Below are positions 25,476 to 34,212 of a stretch of 64,000 nt of DNA, in pieces. The translations under genes and the position numbers were made by a program. Source of the DNA: Maribacter flavus (GTDB lineage Bacteria > Bacteroidota > Bacteroidia > Flavobacteriales > Flavobacteriaceae); NCBI RefSeq assembly GCF_008386635.1, contig NZ_VUOE01000002.1, positions 817,751-881,750 of the forward strand, read 5' to 3'. The notes below the pieces were generated by a model. It worked only from the letters and a program-made list of their open reading frames with translations, had not been told where the DNA came from and did no database searches. Each line of letters starts with the position of its first letter. The first letter of the stretch is position 1.

Positions 25476-26291
25476 TTAGTTATTTCCCAAAATCAAAGGC
25501 AATCCGTCCCCTCCACTTCCAATGACCACTACTTTTGAATTTGGGGATTCTGACATTTTTAAGGTAGCATCGATACCTTTATCCTGCAAAATCTTATCGG
25601 TCAAGGATGCACTTAGTATTTTATTGGCATCGGCCTTACCTTGGGCTTCAATTCTTTGGCGCTCAGCCTCTTTTTCGGCGGTAATCAATCGGAATTCATA
25701 TTCCAAGGATTCCTGTTCCTGTTTCAGTTTACGCTCTATGGCGTCCTTGATAGTCGGTGGCAAGGTAACATCCCGTACCAATATTTCATTGAGCTGAATG
25801 TATTCGTCGTCCACAATCTTTTTGGTCTCCTCAAAAATCTCCATTTGAATGGCGTCCCTTTTACTGGAATACAATTGCTCCGGTGTATAGCGACCAACTA
25901 CGGAACGCGCCGCGGAACGGATCGTGGGTAACAAAACACGTTGTACATAATCTTCGCCCTTTTCTTGGTGCAACTTGCCCAACTCATTGTATTTTGGTTG
26001 AAACCAGGCCGATGCATCCAGCTTTATATCCAGACCATTGCTGGAAAGGACGTTCATTTTTTCAAAGACTTCCTGTTGTCTGACCTCGTAGATATATACC
26101 TTGTTCCAAGGTGCTACCAAATGAAATCCTTCCCCCATTGGGGGCTTATCCGTTACCACTCCATTTCCAAAGGTTTTATAAAGCACCCCTGCCTCCCCAG
26201 AACCTATGGTCACGGCGGATTTTGAAATTAAAATAACTAGCACTATAAAAATAAATATTGCCGGAAGGGCAATTTTTGGTAATTTGTCCAT
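25476..26291 (-). CDS. Prohibitin/SPFH family membrane protein
   Basis: The 271-residue protein has one N-terminal membrane segment (LPAIFIFIVLVILI), then the SPFH band-7 domain: VTIGSGEAGVLYKTFGNGVV, YEVRQQEVFEKMNVLSSNGL, SAARSVVGRYTPEQLYSSKR and ILVRDVTLPPTIKDAIERKL. A charged coiled-coil with EKEAERQRIEAQGKADANKI comes next. Such proteins form ring scaffolds at the inner membrane and often hold proteases such as FtsH. It follows the VWA gene by 10 bp and the two probably form an operon. The partner is unknown. Confidence 0.88.
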   Translation of the reverse strand: MDKLPKIALPAIFIFIVLVILISKSAVTIGSGEAGVLYKTFGNGVVTDKPPMGEGFHLVAPWNKVYIYEVRQQEVFEKMNVLSSNGLDIKLDASAWFQPKYNELGKLHQEKGEDYVQRVLLPTIRSAARSVVGRYTPEQLYSSKRDAIQMEIFEETKKIVDDEYIQLNEILVRDVTLPPTIKDAIERKLKQEQESLEYEFRLITAEKEAERQRIEAQGKADANKILSASLTDKILQDKGIDATLKMSESPNSKVVVIGSGGDGLPLILGNN

Positions 26292-26301
26292 CTCTATCTG
26301 T

Positions 26302-28326
26302 TTAAATTAGTCCGTTATATTTTCTTAGGAACCACTCCGTACTAAACGCCACTATGATTATGGCCAAGAGTATCCTGTAGTCTATCAAAGATACGATATT
26401 TTCAATGCTTTTTTGTGTGGGAATGTAGTTGTTATTGGTGCCGAGTTCTTCAATTAGACTTTCAATTTGGTCCGGAAAATAGGAAGCGCCATTTGTGTTA
26501 TTGGCGAGCAGGTCCATTTTTTTGTGGTCACTGGAAACGAATTGTTTTTCAAGATCAAAATCAGAAATTGCAAAGCTCCCATTTTTTGAGATTCCCTCCC
26601 CTTCCACATTTACTGTAAATTCATAGGAGCCCGGTTCCAAATCGCTCAAATCCGCTTCGTAGTATCCGCTTCTTATGGCCATGGTCCTACTGGAGGAATT
26701 CCCGTTTTCAGTGTTTATAATGGTTATATTCAGGGTTGCATTTGGGTCAAATATATATGCCTGGTCAAAATACGTGGCGGTAATGATCGCCCTATTGCTG
26801 CCCTCAAAGGTATTGGAATACTCCAGGTTGAGTCGGTCTCGCTGTGCACTTGCCGTTAAATACCGAACAAGTTTGCCCATAAAGCTATCGAAATTCGTGA
26901 AATCGCCGGTGGAACGATAAGTCTGAGCACGCCATCTCCAAATATCGGCACCTGCTAAAATTCCCTTCTTCCACGATTCCTGTTCCATTACAGTAAGCAA
27001 GGGTGAATTTATGTTCACGCCCCTGATTTCAGAATCCAGTAATACATCATGGGGTACCTTCATTGTAATGGGACCTGCATCGCTCGTTAATGGGGGAAAA
27101 TCGTCGGTATCAAAATCGGAAATATCAAAATTGGAAAAAGCGGCATTGGTCCTCCCAAACACCTCCTGTTCCGGATAACCCAGTTCAACCTCAAAATCGT
27201 CCTGAACCTGATTGAGAAAATTAAAGTCGGTGTTGACCCCGGTTATGATCAAATGATTGGATTTTTTGTTTTTTATGAATTGAAAGATGGCATTGAAACT
27301 TCTATTGAGTTCATACAGCAGAAAAATATCCATTTCCTCTAAAGTTCCGGCTGGAGCATTTGGTTTTAAGAATGTCACTTTTCGTTGTTCGTTACTTTCA
27401 ATCGCTTTTTTTAAAGCTCCCAAATCCGGATGCAGAATTTCAGAAACGATGCCCACATTTGTTTTTTCGTCGATCACTTCCACCGTTGTTTCACGGCTAT
27501 TGTTTGCAATATTTCTTTCCGAAGGCAATTGGGACGTGCTTACGTTTATCCTTTTTAGGCCTACAGTAGTAGCATCTATCAGCGTATTGATGTTTTTTAA
27601 ATTGTTGGATTCCGATAGTTCAACGGTTTCGGAAAAAATAGTCCTCTCACCTACCTTTATTTGGACCCGAGTAGTAATAGTGCCGCTACCCTGATATCGC
27701 ACATAGGTTTCAACCGGGAATTTATTGTTCAGGAAAGCATAGGTGTTTGTATTTATTGGTCCGATACCCAAATCTTCATACGCCGTGGTATCGCCTACCG
27801 TGATGGTATACACGGGCTTCTTTGCGCTACTCTCATAGGTGTAGTCCCTACCTACGTTCTGATTCCCATCGGAAATAAGTAGCATGGCACCCTGTTTTCT
27901 TCGGTAGGCTTCATTTATATCGGAAAGGGGTTCCCCTATGTTGGTAAACATATCGGAAAACGAAAGACTGTCCAAAGGTTTCAAATCGATTCCAAAGGAG
28001 AATCTGTTTATGGTAAACCTATTTTGAAGGTTTTCGGAATTGTTCAAGGCTTCCAGAATGGTATTTACTTCAGTTCCATGTTCCTGCATGGATGCGGAAT
28101 TATCGACCAATATATTCAATACCGGATTTTCAATGGTATAGGTAGATTTGGCAAATTGGGGATTAATGAGGAGCAACAAAATACCAAATACACCTAAAAA
28201 GCGAAAGAAGGCCAGAAAAAGGGTCAACCGAGTCCTTTTCTTTTTCCTATAAAAATACTGAAACAGTGCTACCAAAATAGCCACCATTGCGGCTAAAATA
28301 ACAAGGAAAACTGTTTCAGTTTGCAT
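26302..28326 (-). CDS. VWA-like membrane protein
   Basis: The 674-residue protein has two N-terminal membrane segments (about residues 5-25 and 34-56) and one at the C-terminus (YRILLAIIIVAFSTEWFLRK). Between them is an extracytoplasmic region that starts with a MIDAS-like LNILVDNSASMQEHG, the mark of von Willebrand factor A domains, and SDGNQNVGRD. Later beta-rich domains follow, with LEPGSYEFTVNVEG resembling a carbohydrate-binding or Ig-like module. It resembles BatA-like or glutamine amidotransferase-like VWA membrane proteins of Bacteroidota. The function is unknown. It is followed by the prohibitin gene. Confidence 0.75.
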   Translation of the reverse strand: MQTETVFLVILAAMVAILVALFQYFYRKKKRTRLTLFLAFFRFLGVFGILLLLINPQFAKSTYTIENPVLNILVDNSASMQEHGTEVNTILEALNNSENLQNRFTINRFSFGIDLKPLDSLSFSDMFTNIGEPLSDINEAYRRKQGAMLLISDGNQNVGRDYTYESSAKKPVYTITVGDTTAYEDLGIGPINTNTYAFLNNKFPVETYVRYQGSGTITTRVQIKVGERTIFSETVELSESNNLKNINTLIDATTVGLKRINVSTSQLPSERNIANNSRETTVEVIDEKTNVGIVSEILHPDLGALKKAIESNEQRKVTFLKPNAPAGTLEEMDIFLLYELNRSFNAIFQFIKNKKSNHLIITGVNTDFNFLNQVQDDFEVELGYPEQEVFGRTNAAFSNFDISDFDTDDFPPLTSDAGPITMKVPHDVLLDSEIRGVNINSPLLTVMEQESWKKGILAGADIWRWRAQTYRSTGDFTNFDSFMGKLVRYLTASAQRDRLNLEYSNTFEGSNRAIITATYFDQAYIFDPNATLNITIINTENGNSSSRTMAIRSGYYEADLSDLEPGSYEFTVNVEGEGISKNGSFAISDFDLEKQFVSSDHKKMDLLANNTNGASYFPDQIESLIEELGTNNNYIPTQKSIENIVSLIDYRILLAIIIVAFSTEWFLRKYNGLI

Positions 28327-28375
28327 TAATTGAATTTGTTGAGATGACTTTTGGAAGTCGGGAAATATTGGGTGC

Positions 28376-29125
28376 TTATGTCAGCATCCCGCCATCCACA
28401 TTGAGCACCTGTCCCGTAACGTAAGCCGATAGGTCAGAGGCAAAGAACAGACAGGCATTGGCAATGTCTTGCGCAGTGCCACCACGCTTTAGAGGGATGC
28501 CGTCCCTCCAGCTTTGGACCGTTTTTTCATCCAGCTTCTCTGTCATTTCCGTTTCTATGAAACCCGGTGCAATGGCATTGCAGCGAATATTTCGAGATCC
28601 GAGTTCCAGTGCAACCGATTTTGTAAAACCGATCATACCGGCCTTGGAGGCCGCATAATTGGTCTGTCCGGCATTGCCTTTTACACCAACCACGCTACTC
28701 ATGTTTATGATTGAGCCCTTGCGTTGTTTTAGGAAGGTACGTTGTGTGGCCTTTGTCATGTTAAAGACCGACTTCAAATTGATGTCCATAACGGAATCGA
28801 AATCTTCCTCAGACATACGCATTAAAAGATTATCCTTTGTGATTCCCGCATTGTTTATCAGTACATCGATAACTCCATTGAAGTCTTTTAAAACTTCAGC
28901 AACCAGGCTTTCCGCTTCGGCGTAGCTTGCAGCATTACTTTTGTAGGCTTTTGCCTTTACGCCAAGGGCATTAAGTTCCTTCTCCAACCCCAAGGCGGGT
29001 GCCTCGCTAGAACTATACGTAAACGCCACATTGGCCCCATTTTCTGCAAATACCTTGGCGATTCCCTTTCCTATACCTCGGCTGGCACCGGTAATTATTA
29101 CATTTTTTCCTTCTAACAGTTTCAC
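28376..29125 (-). CDS. fabG: 3-oxoacyl-[acyl-carrier-protein] reductase
   Basis: FabG reduces 3-oxoacyl-ACP with NADPH in fatty acid elongation. The 249-residue short-chain dehydrogenase has TGASRGIGKGIAKVFAENG, NNAGITKDNLLMRM, catalytic Ser143 in NMSSVVGVKGNAGQ, and Tyr157/Lys161 in NYAASKAGMIGFTKS, then IETEMTEKL. The start is a GTG (GTGAAACTG), because an in-frame TAA lies shortly upstream. That GTGAAA is also the boundary motif of dispersed repeat copy B. It is preceded by sucD and its terminator. Confidence 0.95.
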   Translation of the reverse strand: MKLLEGKNVIITGASRGIGKGIAKVFAENGANVAFTYSSSEAPALGLEKELNALGVKAKAYKSNAASYAEAESLVAEVLKDFNGVIDVLINNAGITKDNLLMRMSEEDFDSVMDINLKSVFNMTKATQRTFLKQRKGSIINMSSVVGVKGNAGQTNYAASKAGMIGFTKSVALELGSRNIRCNAIAPGFIETEMTEKLDEKTVQSWRDGIPLKRGGTAQDIANACLFFASDLSAYVTGQVLNVDGGMLT

Positions 29126-29126
29126 A

Positions 29127-29218
29127 CGTTTAAAATTAGGTTAATAGTTTGATTCTTGAACATTTCCTTTTTTGAGGTATTTGACTTTCCATAACAAATC
29201 CCTCAATGAGGCTTTCAT
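29127..29218 (+). repeat. Dispersed repeat, copy B
   Basis: The 92-bp unit begins CGTTTAAAATTAGGTTAATAG and ends CCATAACAAATCCCTCAATG then AGGCTTTCAT. It occupies the space directly upstream of the fabG GTG start. Confidence 0.8.
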
Positions 29219-29265
29219 GTAGTTACTATTTCTAGGGTCGATTATCAAATATAAGTATATAGACT

Positions 29266-29293
29266 AAAAAAAATCCCGTAACAACGGGATTTT
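29266..29293 (-). terminator. Terminator downstream of sucD
   Basis: The minus strand reads AAATCCCGT, loop TGTT, ACGGGATTT followed by a run of T. The perfect 9-bp stem lies 111 bp after the sucD stop and before the fabG leader repeat. Confidence 0.8.
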
Positions 29294-29312
29294 ACTCGAT
29301 AATCGAGATTTA
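29291..29312. repeat. 22-bp palindromic site, copy 2
   Basis: The palindrome CTCGA-TAA-TCGAG is flanked by TTTA and ATTTA. It is the same as 25427-25448 except for one central base, and lies between the sucD stop and the terminator. Confidence 0.6.
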
Positions 29313-29403
29313 AAAAAATACTATGCTCAATAAAACCACTGAATTGATTTCAATTAAAGAATTTAGCGGATTAAATCTAGGTGTCCATAGATTTTGGCAT
29401 GTC

Positions 29404-30276
29404 CTAGGACATTACTTCTTTCACCTTGGCACCTATTTCGGCGGGAGAATCTACCACATGGATTCCGTGCTCCCTCATGATTTTCTTTTTGGCTTGTGCC
29501 GTATCATCGCTACCTCCTACAATGGCCCCGGCATGTCCCATAGTCCTTCCTGCAGGAGCCGTTTCCCCAGCAATAAATCCAACGATAGGTTTTTTACTTC
29601 CGCTTTCCTTATACCATTTTGCAGCATCAGCTTCCAATTGACCGCCAATCTCACCGATCATCACTACACACTCGGTTTCAGGGTCATTGATCAAAAGTTC
29701 TACGGCTTCTTTAGTAGTTGTACCAATAATAGGATCACCACCAATACCGATCGCCGTAGTGATTCCCAAGCCTTGTCGTACGACCTGATCGGCAGCTTCG
29801 TATGTCAATGTACCAGATTTAGATACAATGCCAATGTTTCCTTTCTTAAAAACGAAACCTGGCATGATACCTACCTTGGCCTCTCCCGGTGTGATGACTC
29901 CAGGGCAGTTTGGACCGATCAACCTACAATTTCTGTCCTTGATATAGTTGGAAGCGATCACCATATCCGCTACCGGAATTCCTTCGGTAATGGTAATAAT
30001 CACTTTAATGCCTGCATCCGCAGCTTCCATAATCGCATCCGCCGCAAAAGCGGGCGGAACGAAAATGATAGAGGTATCTGCCCCAACTTTTTCAACAGCT
30101 TCACTAACGGTATTAAAAACAGGTTTTCCCAAATGCTCTTGGCCGCCTTTTCCCGGAGTAACACCACCAACGATATTGGTACCATACTCAATCATTTGTT
30201 CGGCATGAAAGGTGCCCTCGCTTCCTGTAAATCCTTGTACAATAATTTTGGAATCCTTGTTTACTAAAACGCTCAT
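29404..30276 (-). CDS. sucD: Succinate-CoA ligase alpha subunit
   Basis: SucD is the CoA-binding subunit of succinyl-CoA synthetase in the TCA cycle. From ATG 30276 ([20 protein letters not shown]) it has 290 residues, as usual. It has the CoA-binding Rossmann region, [20 protein letters not shown], and the phosphorylated histidine in [13 protein letters not shown]. The longer frame from 30306 adds ten residues ([10 protein letters not shown]) not typical for the family. The beta subunit gene sucC is not in the window. It has its own promoter and a structured leader after the lipid A operon. Confidence 0.95.
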   Translation of the reverse strand: MSVLVNKDSKIIVQGFTGSEGTFHAEQMIEYGTNIVGGVTPGKGGQEHLGKPVFNTVSEAVEKVGADTSIIFVPPAFAADAIMEAADAGIKVIITITEGIPVADMVIASNYIKDRNCRLIGPNCPGVITPGEAKVGIMPGFVFKKGNIGIVSKSGTLTYEAADQVVRQGLGITTAIGIGGDPIIGTTTKEAVELLINDPETECVVMIGEIGGQLEADAAKWYKESGSKKPIVGFIAGETAPAGRTMGHAGAIVGGSDDTAQAKKKIMREHGIHVVDSPAEIGAKVKEVMS

Positions 30277-30297
30277 ATTGCTGTTGATTTTTATTGG

Positions 30298-30401
30298 CAC
30301 AGCCAAGGGTTAATCACCGGTTGGCTTGCCTCGAAATTAAAATTAGTTCCTAACGAATTACCCGTTGGTTTGACCCGAGGTATAATTCTGCTGCAAAAAT
30401 A
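30298..30401 (-). promoter_or_regulatory. sucD promoter and structured 5' leader
   Basis: On the minus strand TATTTTTG (30401-30394) matches TAnnTTTG. The roughly 100-nt leader that follows could fold twice: AACG-ggtaatt-CGTT, and AGCCAA with TTGGCT around 30300-30330. CCTCG and CGAGG could close a larger stem around the first hairpin. The role is unknown. Confidence 0.4.
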
Positions 30402-30436
30402 TATGTTTGTCAAAGAATACTAAAGTATTCCGCTTC

Positions 30437-31372
30437 TTATTTATTGTCCAGTTTTTTTATTATTTCCGGTATTTTTTTTGTGTATGCCAATTGCTTCAGC
30501 TTCTCGCGAGATTCTTCAATAGGCGTACCAAAATAGCTTTTACCTCCAGGAACCGACTTTGTAACGCCCGTTTGGCCCATGATGACGGCCTTTTTCCCTA
30601 TGGTGATGCCACTATTGGTACCCACTTGCCCCCATAGGGTGACTTCATCCTCAATTACCACACAACCGGCAATACCAGTTTGGGAAGCGATCAAACATTT
30701 CTTGCCAATAACCGTATCGTGTCCTACATGGACTTGATTGTCCAATTTTGATCCCGCACCTATGGTAGTATCCCCGGTAACGCCACGGTCTATGGTACAG
30801 AGGGCGCCCAAGTCCACATTGTCCTCAAGAACGACCCTTCCTCCGGACAACAATTTATCAAAGCCTTCAGGCCTGTTTTTATAATAAAAAGCATCGGCGC
30901 CAAGGACGGATCCCGCATGGATCGTAACCCCATTTCCAATGATGCAATTATCATAAATACTCACATTGGCATGAACTACACAATTGTCCCCAATGGTAAC
31001 ATTGTTCCCTATAAATACATTGGGTTGTATTATGGTATTTTTTCCGATGTTGGCCGAATTGGATATCGCTCTGATCGAAGCTACAAAGGGACTGAAATAC
31101 TGGGTTAGTTTGTTGAAATCCCTAAATGGGTCATCCGAAATCAAAAGGGCCTTGCCCATTGGGCAATCTACCTTTTTATTGATAAGAATTACGGTCGCCT
31201 TGGAATGTAAGGCCTTGTCGTAATACTTTGGATGGTCTACAAATACAATGTCCCCTGCTTCCACTACATGGATCTCGTTCATGCCCAACACGGGAAAATC
31301 CGGATCACCAACAAAATCGGATTGAATGATTTCGGAAATCTGTTTTAAGGAAAAAGTAGTCGGAAATTTCAA
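30437..31372 (-). CDS. Second LpxD-like UDP-3-O-acylglucosamine N-acyltransferase
   Basis: The 311-residue protein has an LpxD-type N-terminal domain (FSLKQISEIIQSDFVGDPDF) and then a left-handed parallel beta-helix of hexapeptide repeats, such as IGKNTIIQPNVFIGNNVTIG. It includes the active-site-like histidine in LDNQVHVGHDTVIG. It resembles the true LpxD at 34209-35231 but is shorter and divergent. Bacteroidota often carry this paralogue next to efp. It may acylate a different sugar nucleotide. The start is a TTG at 31372, 10 bp after the efp stop, because no ATG is available. Confidence 0.75.
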   Translation of the reverse strand: MKFPTTFSLKQISEIIQSDFVGDPDFPVLGMNEIHVVEAGDIVFVDHPKYYDKALHSKATVILINKKVDCPMGKALLISDDPFRDFNKLTQYFSPFVASIRAISNSANIGKNTIIQPNVFIGNNVTIGDNCVVHANVSIYDNCIIGNGVTIHAGSVLGADAFYYKNRPEGFDKLLSGGRVVLEDNVDLGALCTIDRGVTGDTTIGAGSKLDNQVHVGHDTVIGKKCLIASQTGIAGCVVIEDEVTLWGQVGTNSGITIGKKAVIMGQTGVTKSVPGGKSYFGTPIEESREKLKQLAYTKKIPEIIKKLDNK

Positions 31373-31382
31373 GTACCTAGTT

Positions 31383-31949
31383 TTATTCTTTTACACGCTC
31401 CATGTATGATCCGCTGGAGGTGTCGATCTTAATTTTATCGCCCTCGTTGATGAACAACGGTACGTTAACCTCTGCACCAGTTTCCACTTTGGCTGGTTTT
31501 GTGGCATTGGTGGCGGTATTTCCTTTTACCCCCGGCTCCGCATAGGTTACTTCCAAAACTACACTTGCCGGCATTTCAACGGACAGGGGCATGGCATCCT
31601 CCGTATTGAACATAATCTTAACCACTTCGCCCTCCTTTAAAAGTCCGGGCGCATCCAAAGCACTCTCTGCTAGGGTAATCTGGTTGTAGTCCTCCGTATT
31701 CATAAAGTGGTAGGTCTCCCCTTCCTCATACAGAAATTGGTACGATCGTGTTTCCACACGTACATCCTCAATTTTGTGTCCTGCAGAAAACGTGTTGTCC
31801 AATACCTTCCCGGTAGAGACACTTTTTAGTTTGGTTCTAACAAACGCCGGTCCCTTTCCCGGTTTCACATGCAAAAATTCGATGATTTTATAGATATCAT
31901 TGTTATATCTGATGCACAATCCTTTTCTAATATCTGATGTAGATGCCAT
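31383..31949 (-). CDS. efp: Elongation factor P
   Basis: EF-P relieves ribosomes stalled at proline stretches. The 188-residue protein has the three-domain EF-P layout. The N-terminal KOW-like domain carries the loop EFLHVKPGKGPAFVRTKLKS, whose tip lysine (KPGKGPA) is the modification site in many bacteria. The OB domains include NTEDYNQITLAES and GAEVNVPLFINEGDKIKIDT. It lies within the lipid A gene series, between lpxA and the lpxD paralogue, as is common in Bacteroidota. Confidence 0.96.
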   Translation of the reverse strand: MASTSDIRKGLCIRYNNDIYKIIEFLHVKPGKGPAFVRTKLKSVSTGKVLDNTFSAGHKIEDVRVETRSYQFLYEEGETYHFMNTEDYNQITLAESALDAPGLLKEGEVVKIMFNTEDAMPLSVEMPASVVLEVTYAEPGVKGNTATNATKPAKVETGAEVNVPLFINEGDKIKIDTSSGSYMERVKE

Positions 31950-32018
31950 TTGTTATATTCTTAAAATGATTTTTGATAATTTATCTGGATAAACCAAAAG
32001 TTTGCAAAAGTAAGGTAA

Positions 32019-32804
32019 TTAACTATTACTGAAATACCCTTTCATAATTCCACGTTGCGAATCCCTTATGAACTGCAGAATTTCGTCACGCTCTGGAGTC
32101 GCCTCCATTTCGGCCTCCAAAATTTGGACGGCCTGGGTATTGTTGAAATTCTTCTGATATAGAATGCGATATATATTCTGAATCTCCCTGATTTTATCCG
32201 ATTCATAGCCCCTCCTTCGTAAACCGACGGAATTAATCCCGACATAGGAAAGTGGTTCCCGGGCGGCTTTCACGTAAGGGGGTACGTCTTTTCTAACCAG
32301 AGATCCTCCAGTTACAAAGGCATGCTGCCCAACCGATACAAATTGGTGCACTGCGACTAATCCGGCCAAAATAACATTGTCACCAATGGTCACATGTCCG
32401 GCCAAGGTAGAGTTGTTGGAGAAAATACAATTGTTGCCCACCAAACAATCATGGGCGATATGGCAATAGGCCATGATAAGACAATTTTTGCCCACCACCG
32501 TTTTCATACGATCCGATGTACCTTTATGTATTGTTGCACACTCACGGATGGTCGTTCCGTTTCCAATGACCACGGTCGTTTCCTCGCCCTTGTACTTTAA
32601 ATCCTGAGGGGGTGCGGATATTACGGCACCAGGAAAAATATTGCAGTTTTTCCCGATTCTAGCACCTTCCATGATCGTGACATTGGAACCGATCCAAGTG
32701 CCCTCCCCAATGGTTACGTTGTTATGAATTGTGGTAAAGGGCTCTATTACCACATTCTTTGCAATCTTGGCGCCTGGATGCACATATGCCAGCGGCTGAT
32801 TCAT
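32019..32804 (-). CDS. lpxA: UDP-N-acetylglucosamine acyltransferase LpxA
   Basis: LpxA begins lipid A synthesis by adding a 3-hydroxyacyl chain from ACP to UDP-GlcNAc. The 261-residue protein is a hexapeptide-repeat beta-helix (VHPGAKIAKNVVIEPFTTIH, VTIGEGTWIGSNVTI). It has the catalytic histidine region LIMAYCHIAHDCLVGNNC and a helical C-terminus. It follows lpxC/fabZ by 10 bp and precedes efp. Length and motifs are standard. Confidence 0.96.
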   Translation of the reverse strand: MNQPLAYVHPGAKIAKNVVIEPFTTIHNNVTIGEGTWIGSNVTIMEGARIGKNCNIFPGAVISAPPQDLKYKGEETTVVIGNGTTIRECATIHKGTSDRMKTVVGKNCLIMAYCHIAHDCLVGNNCIFSNNSTLAGHVTIGDNVILAGLVAVHQFVSVGQHAFVTGGSLVRKDVPPYVKAAREPLSYVGINSVGLRRRGYESDKIREIQNIYRILYQKNFNNTQAVQILEAEMEATPERDEILQFIRDSQRGIMKGYFSNS

Positions 32805-32814
32805 ACTGTCCTTA

Positions 32815-34212
32815 TTATTTTGATTTTACGATTTGGGCCATCAGTTCCGCCTCAGAGACCAATTTATCATTTGCATAGGCATAGGCCTGCATGTGGCATA
32901 TTCCCCTTCTAATGGGCGAAATCAAATCACATTTGAATATTAAAGTATCACCGGGAAGCACCTGTCTTTTGAACTTTACGTTGTCCATTTTCATGAAAAA
33001 AGTCAAATAGTTTTCTGGATCCGGTACGGTACTCAACACCAAAATCCCACCTGTTTGGGCCATAGCTTCCACTTGTAAAACACCCGGCATTACTGGAGCA
33101 CCTGGGAAATGTCCTACGAAGAAAGGTTCGTTCATAGTTACGTTTTTCATACCCACAACGTGCGAATCAGAGAGTTCCAATATTCTGTCTACCAATAAGA
33201 AAGGAGGTCTATGCGGTAACATTTTCATAATTTGGGTCACATCCATCAGAGGCGGTTGACTCAAATCATATTTAGGTACGTTATTTCTTTTTTCAAGCTT
33301 TATGATTTTGGAAAGCTTTTTTGCAAATTGGGTGTTAACAAAATGACCGGGCTTGTTGGCTATTACCTTTCCACGAATTCGGGTTCCGGCCAGTGCCAAA
33401 TCCCCTACAACGTCCAAGAGTTTATGACGGGCGGCCTCATTGGGCTGATGCAAGGTGAGGTTATCCAAAATCCCGTTCGGTTTTACGGATAGCTTCTTTT
33501 TATTAAAGGCCTTTTCCAGTTTTTTCATCGTCGCCTCGGATATCTCCTTGTCAACATATACGATCGCATTGTTCAGATCTCCGCCTTTGATAAGGCCATT
33601 CTCCAAAAGCATTTCAAGCTCGTGCAGAAAACTAAAGGTACGCGCTGCGGAAATCTCCACCTTAAAATCGGAAAGTTTGTCCAAGGTGGCATTTTGCGTG
33701 CCCAATACCTTAGTGCCAAAATCCACCATGGTGGTCACCTGATATTCATCCGCAGGAATAATGGTGATTTCACTTCCGCTTGCTTCATCTTTATAGCTTA
33801 GCACATCCTTAACGACATACTCTTCCCGCATTGCTTCTTGCTCAACAATACCCGCGCTTTCCAAAGCTTCTACAAAAAACTTTGCGGAGCCGTCCATAAT
33901 GGGCGGCTCGGGTGAGTCCAGCTCGATCAGTACATTATCGATTTCCAAACCTACCAGTGCGGCCAGTACATGCTCCGAAGTATGGATTTTTACGCCGTTC
34001 TTTTCCAAATTAGTACCTCGCTGGGTATTTACCACGTAATTGGCATCGGCTTCTATAATAGGTTCACCTTCAAGATCTACACGCTTAAATTTATAGCCAT
34101 GGTCTTCAGGTGCGGGAACAAACTTTATGGTCACGTTCTCCCCGGTATGCAGACCTACTCCGGCAAGGGAAACTTCCTTGGCAATGGTGCGTTGTTTATC
34201 ATTCGTATTCAT
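32815..34212 (-). CDS. lpxC/fabZ: Bifunctional UDP-3-O-acyl-GlcNAc deacetylase / 3-hydroxyacyl-ACP dehydratase
   Basis: This is a fusion typical of Bacteroidota. The LpxC half (residues 1 to about 305) has SLAGVGLHTGENVTI, the zinc histidine in HTSEHVLAALVG and HKLLDVVGDLALAG. It carries out the committed deacetylation of lipid A synthesis. The FabZ half has MLPHRPPFLLVDRILEL and FFVGHFPGAPVMPGVLQVEA with the catalytic histidine and glutamate, and dehydrates 3-hydroxyacyl-ACP. The shared substrate pool explains the fusion. The ATG overlaps the lpxD stop (ATGA). Confidence 0.96.
   Translation of the reverse strand: MNTNDKQRTIAKEVSLAGVGLHTGENVTIKFVPAPEDHGYKFKRVDLEGEPIIEADANYVVNTQRGTNLEKNGVKIHTSEHVLAALVGLEIDNVLIELDSPEPPIMDGSAKFFVEALESAGIVEQEAMREEYVVKDVLSYKDEASGSEITIIPADEYQVTTMVDFGTKVLGTQNATLDKLSDFKVEISAARTFSFLHELEMLLENGLIKGGDLNNAIVYVDKEISEATMKKLEKAFNKKKLSVKPNGILDNLTLHQPNEAARHKLLDVVGDLALAGTRIRGKVIANKPGHFVNTQFAKKLSKIIKLEKRNNVPKYDLSQPPLMDVTQIMKMLPHRPPFLLVDRILELSDSHVVGMKNVTMNEPFFVGHFPGAPVMPGVLQVEAMAQTGGILVLSTVPDPENYLTFFMKMDNVKFKRQVLPGDTLIFKCDLISPIRRGICHMQAYAYANDKLVSEAELMAQIVKSK

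Noticed and set aside
26120..26150. CCCCCATTGGGGG-like run in the prohibitin gene, resembling the G-rich element of hisA and hisB
   Set aside because: It encodes KPPMGEG, a position where prohibitins normally have a similar sequence, and it lacks the second G run; probably coincidence.
29323..30267. A 314-codon plus-strand frame opposite sucD
   Set aside because: It is antisense to a complete, conserved sucD, and the translation is low-quality (His, Asn, Phe and Arg rich) with no recognisable domain.
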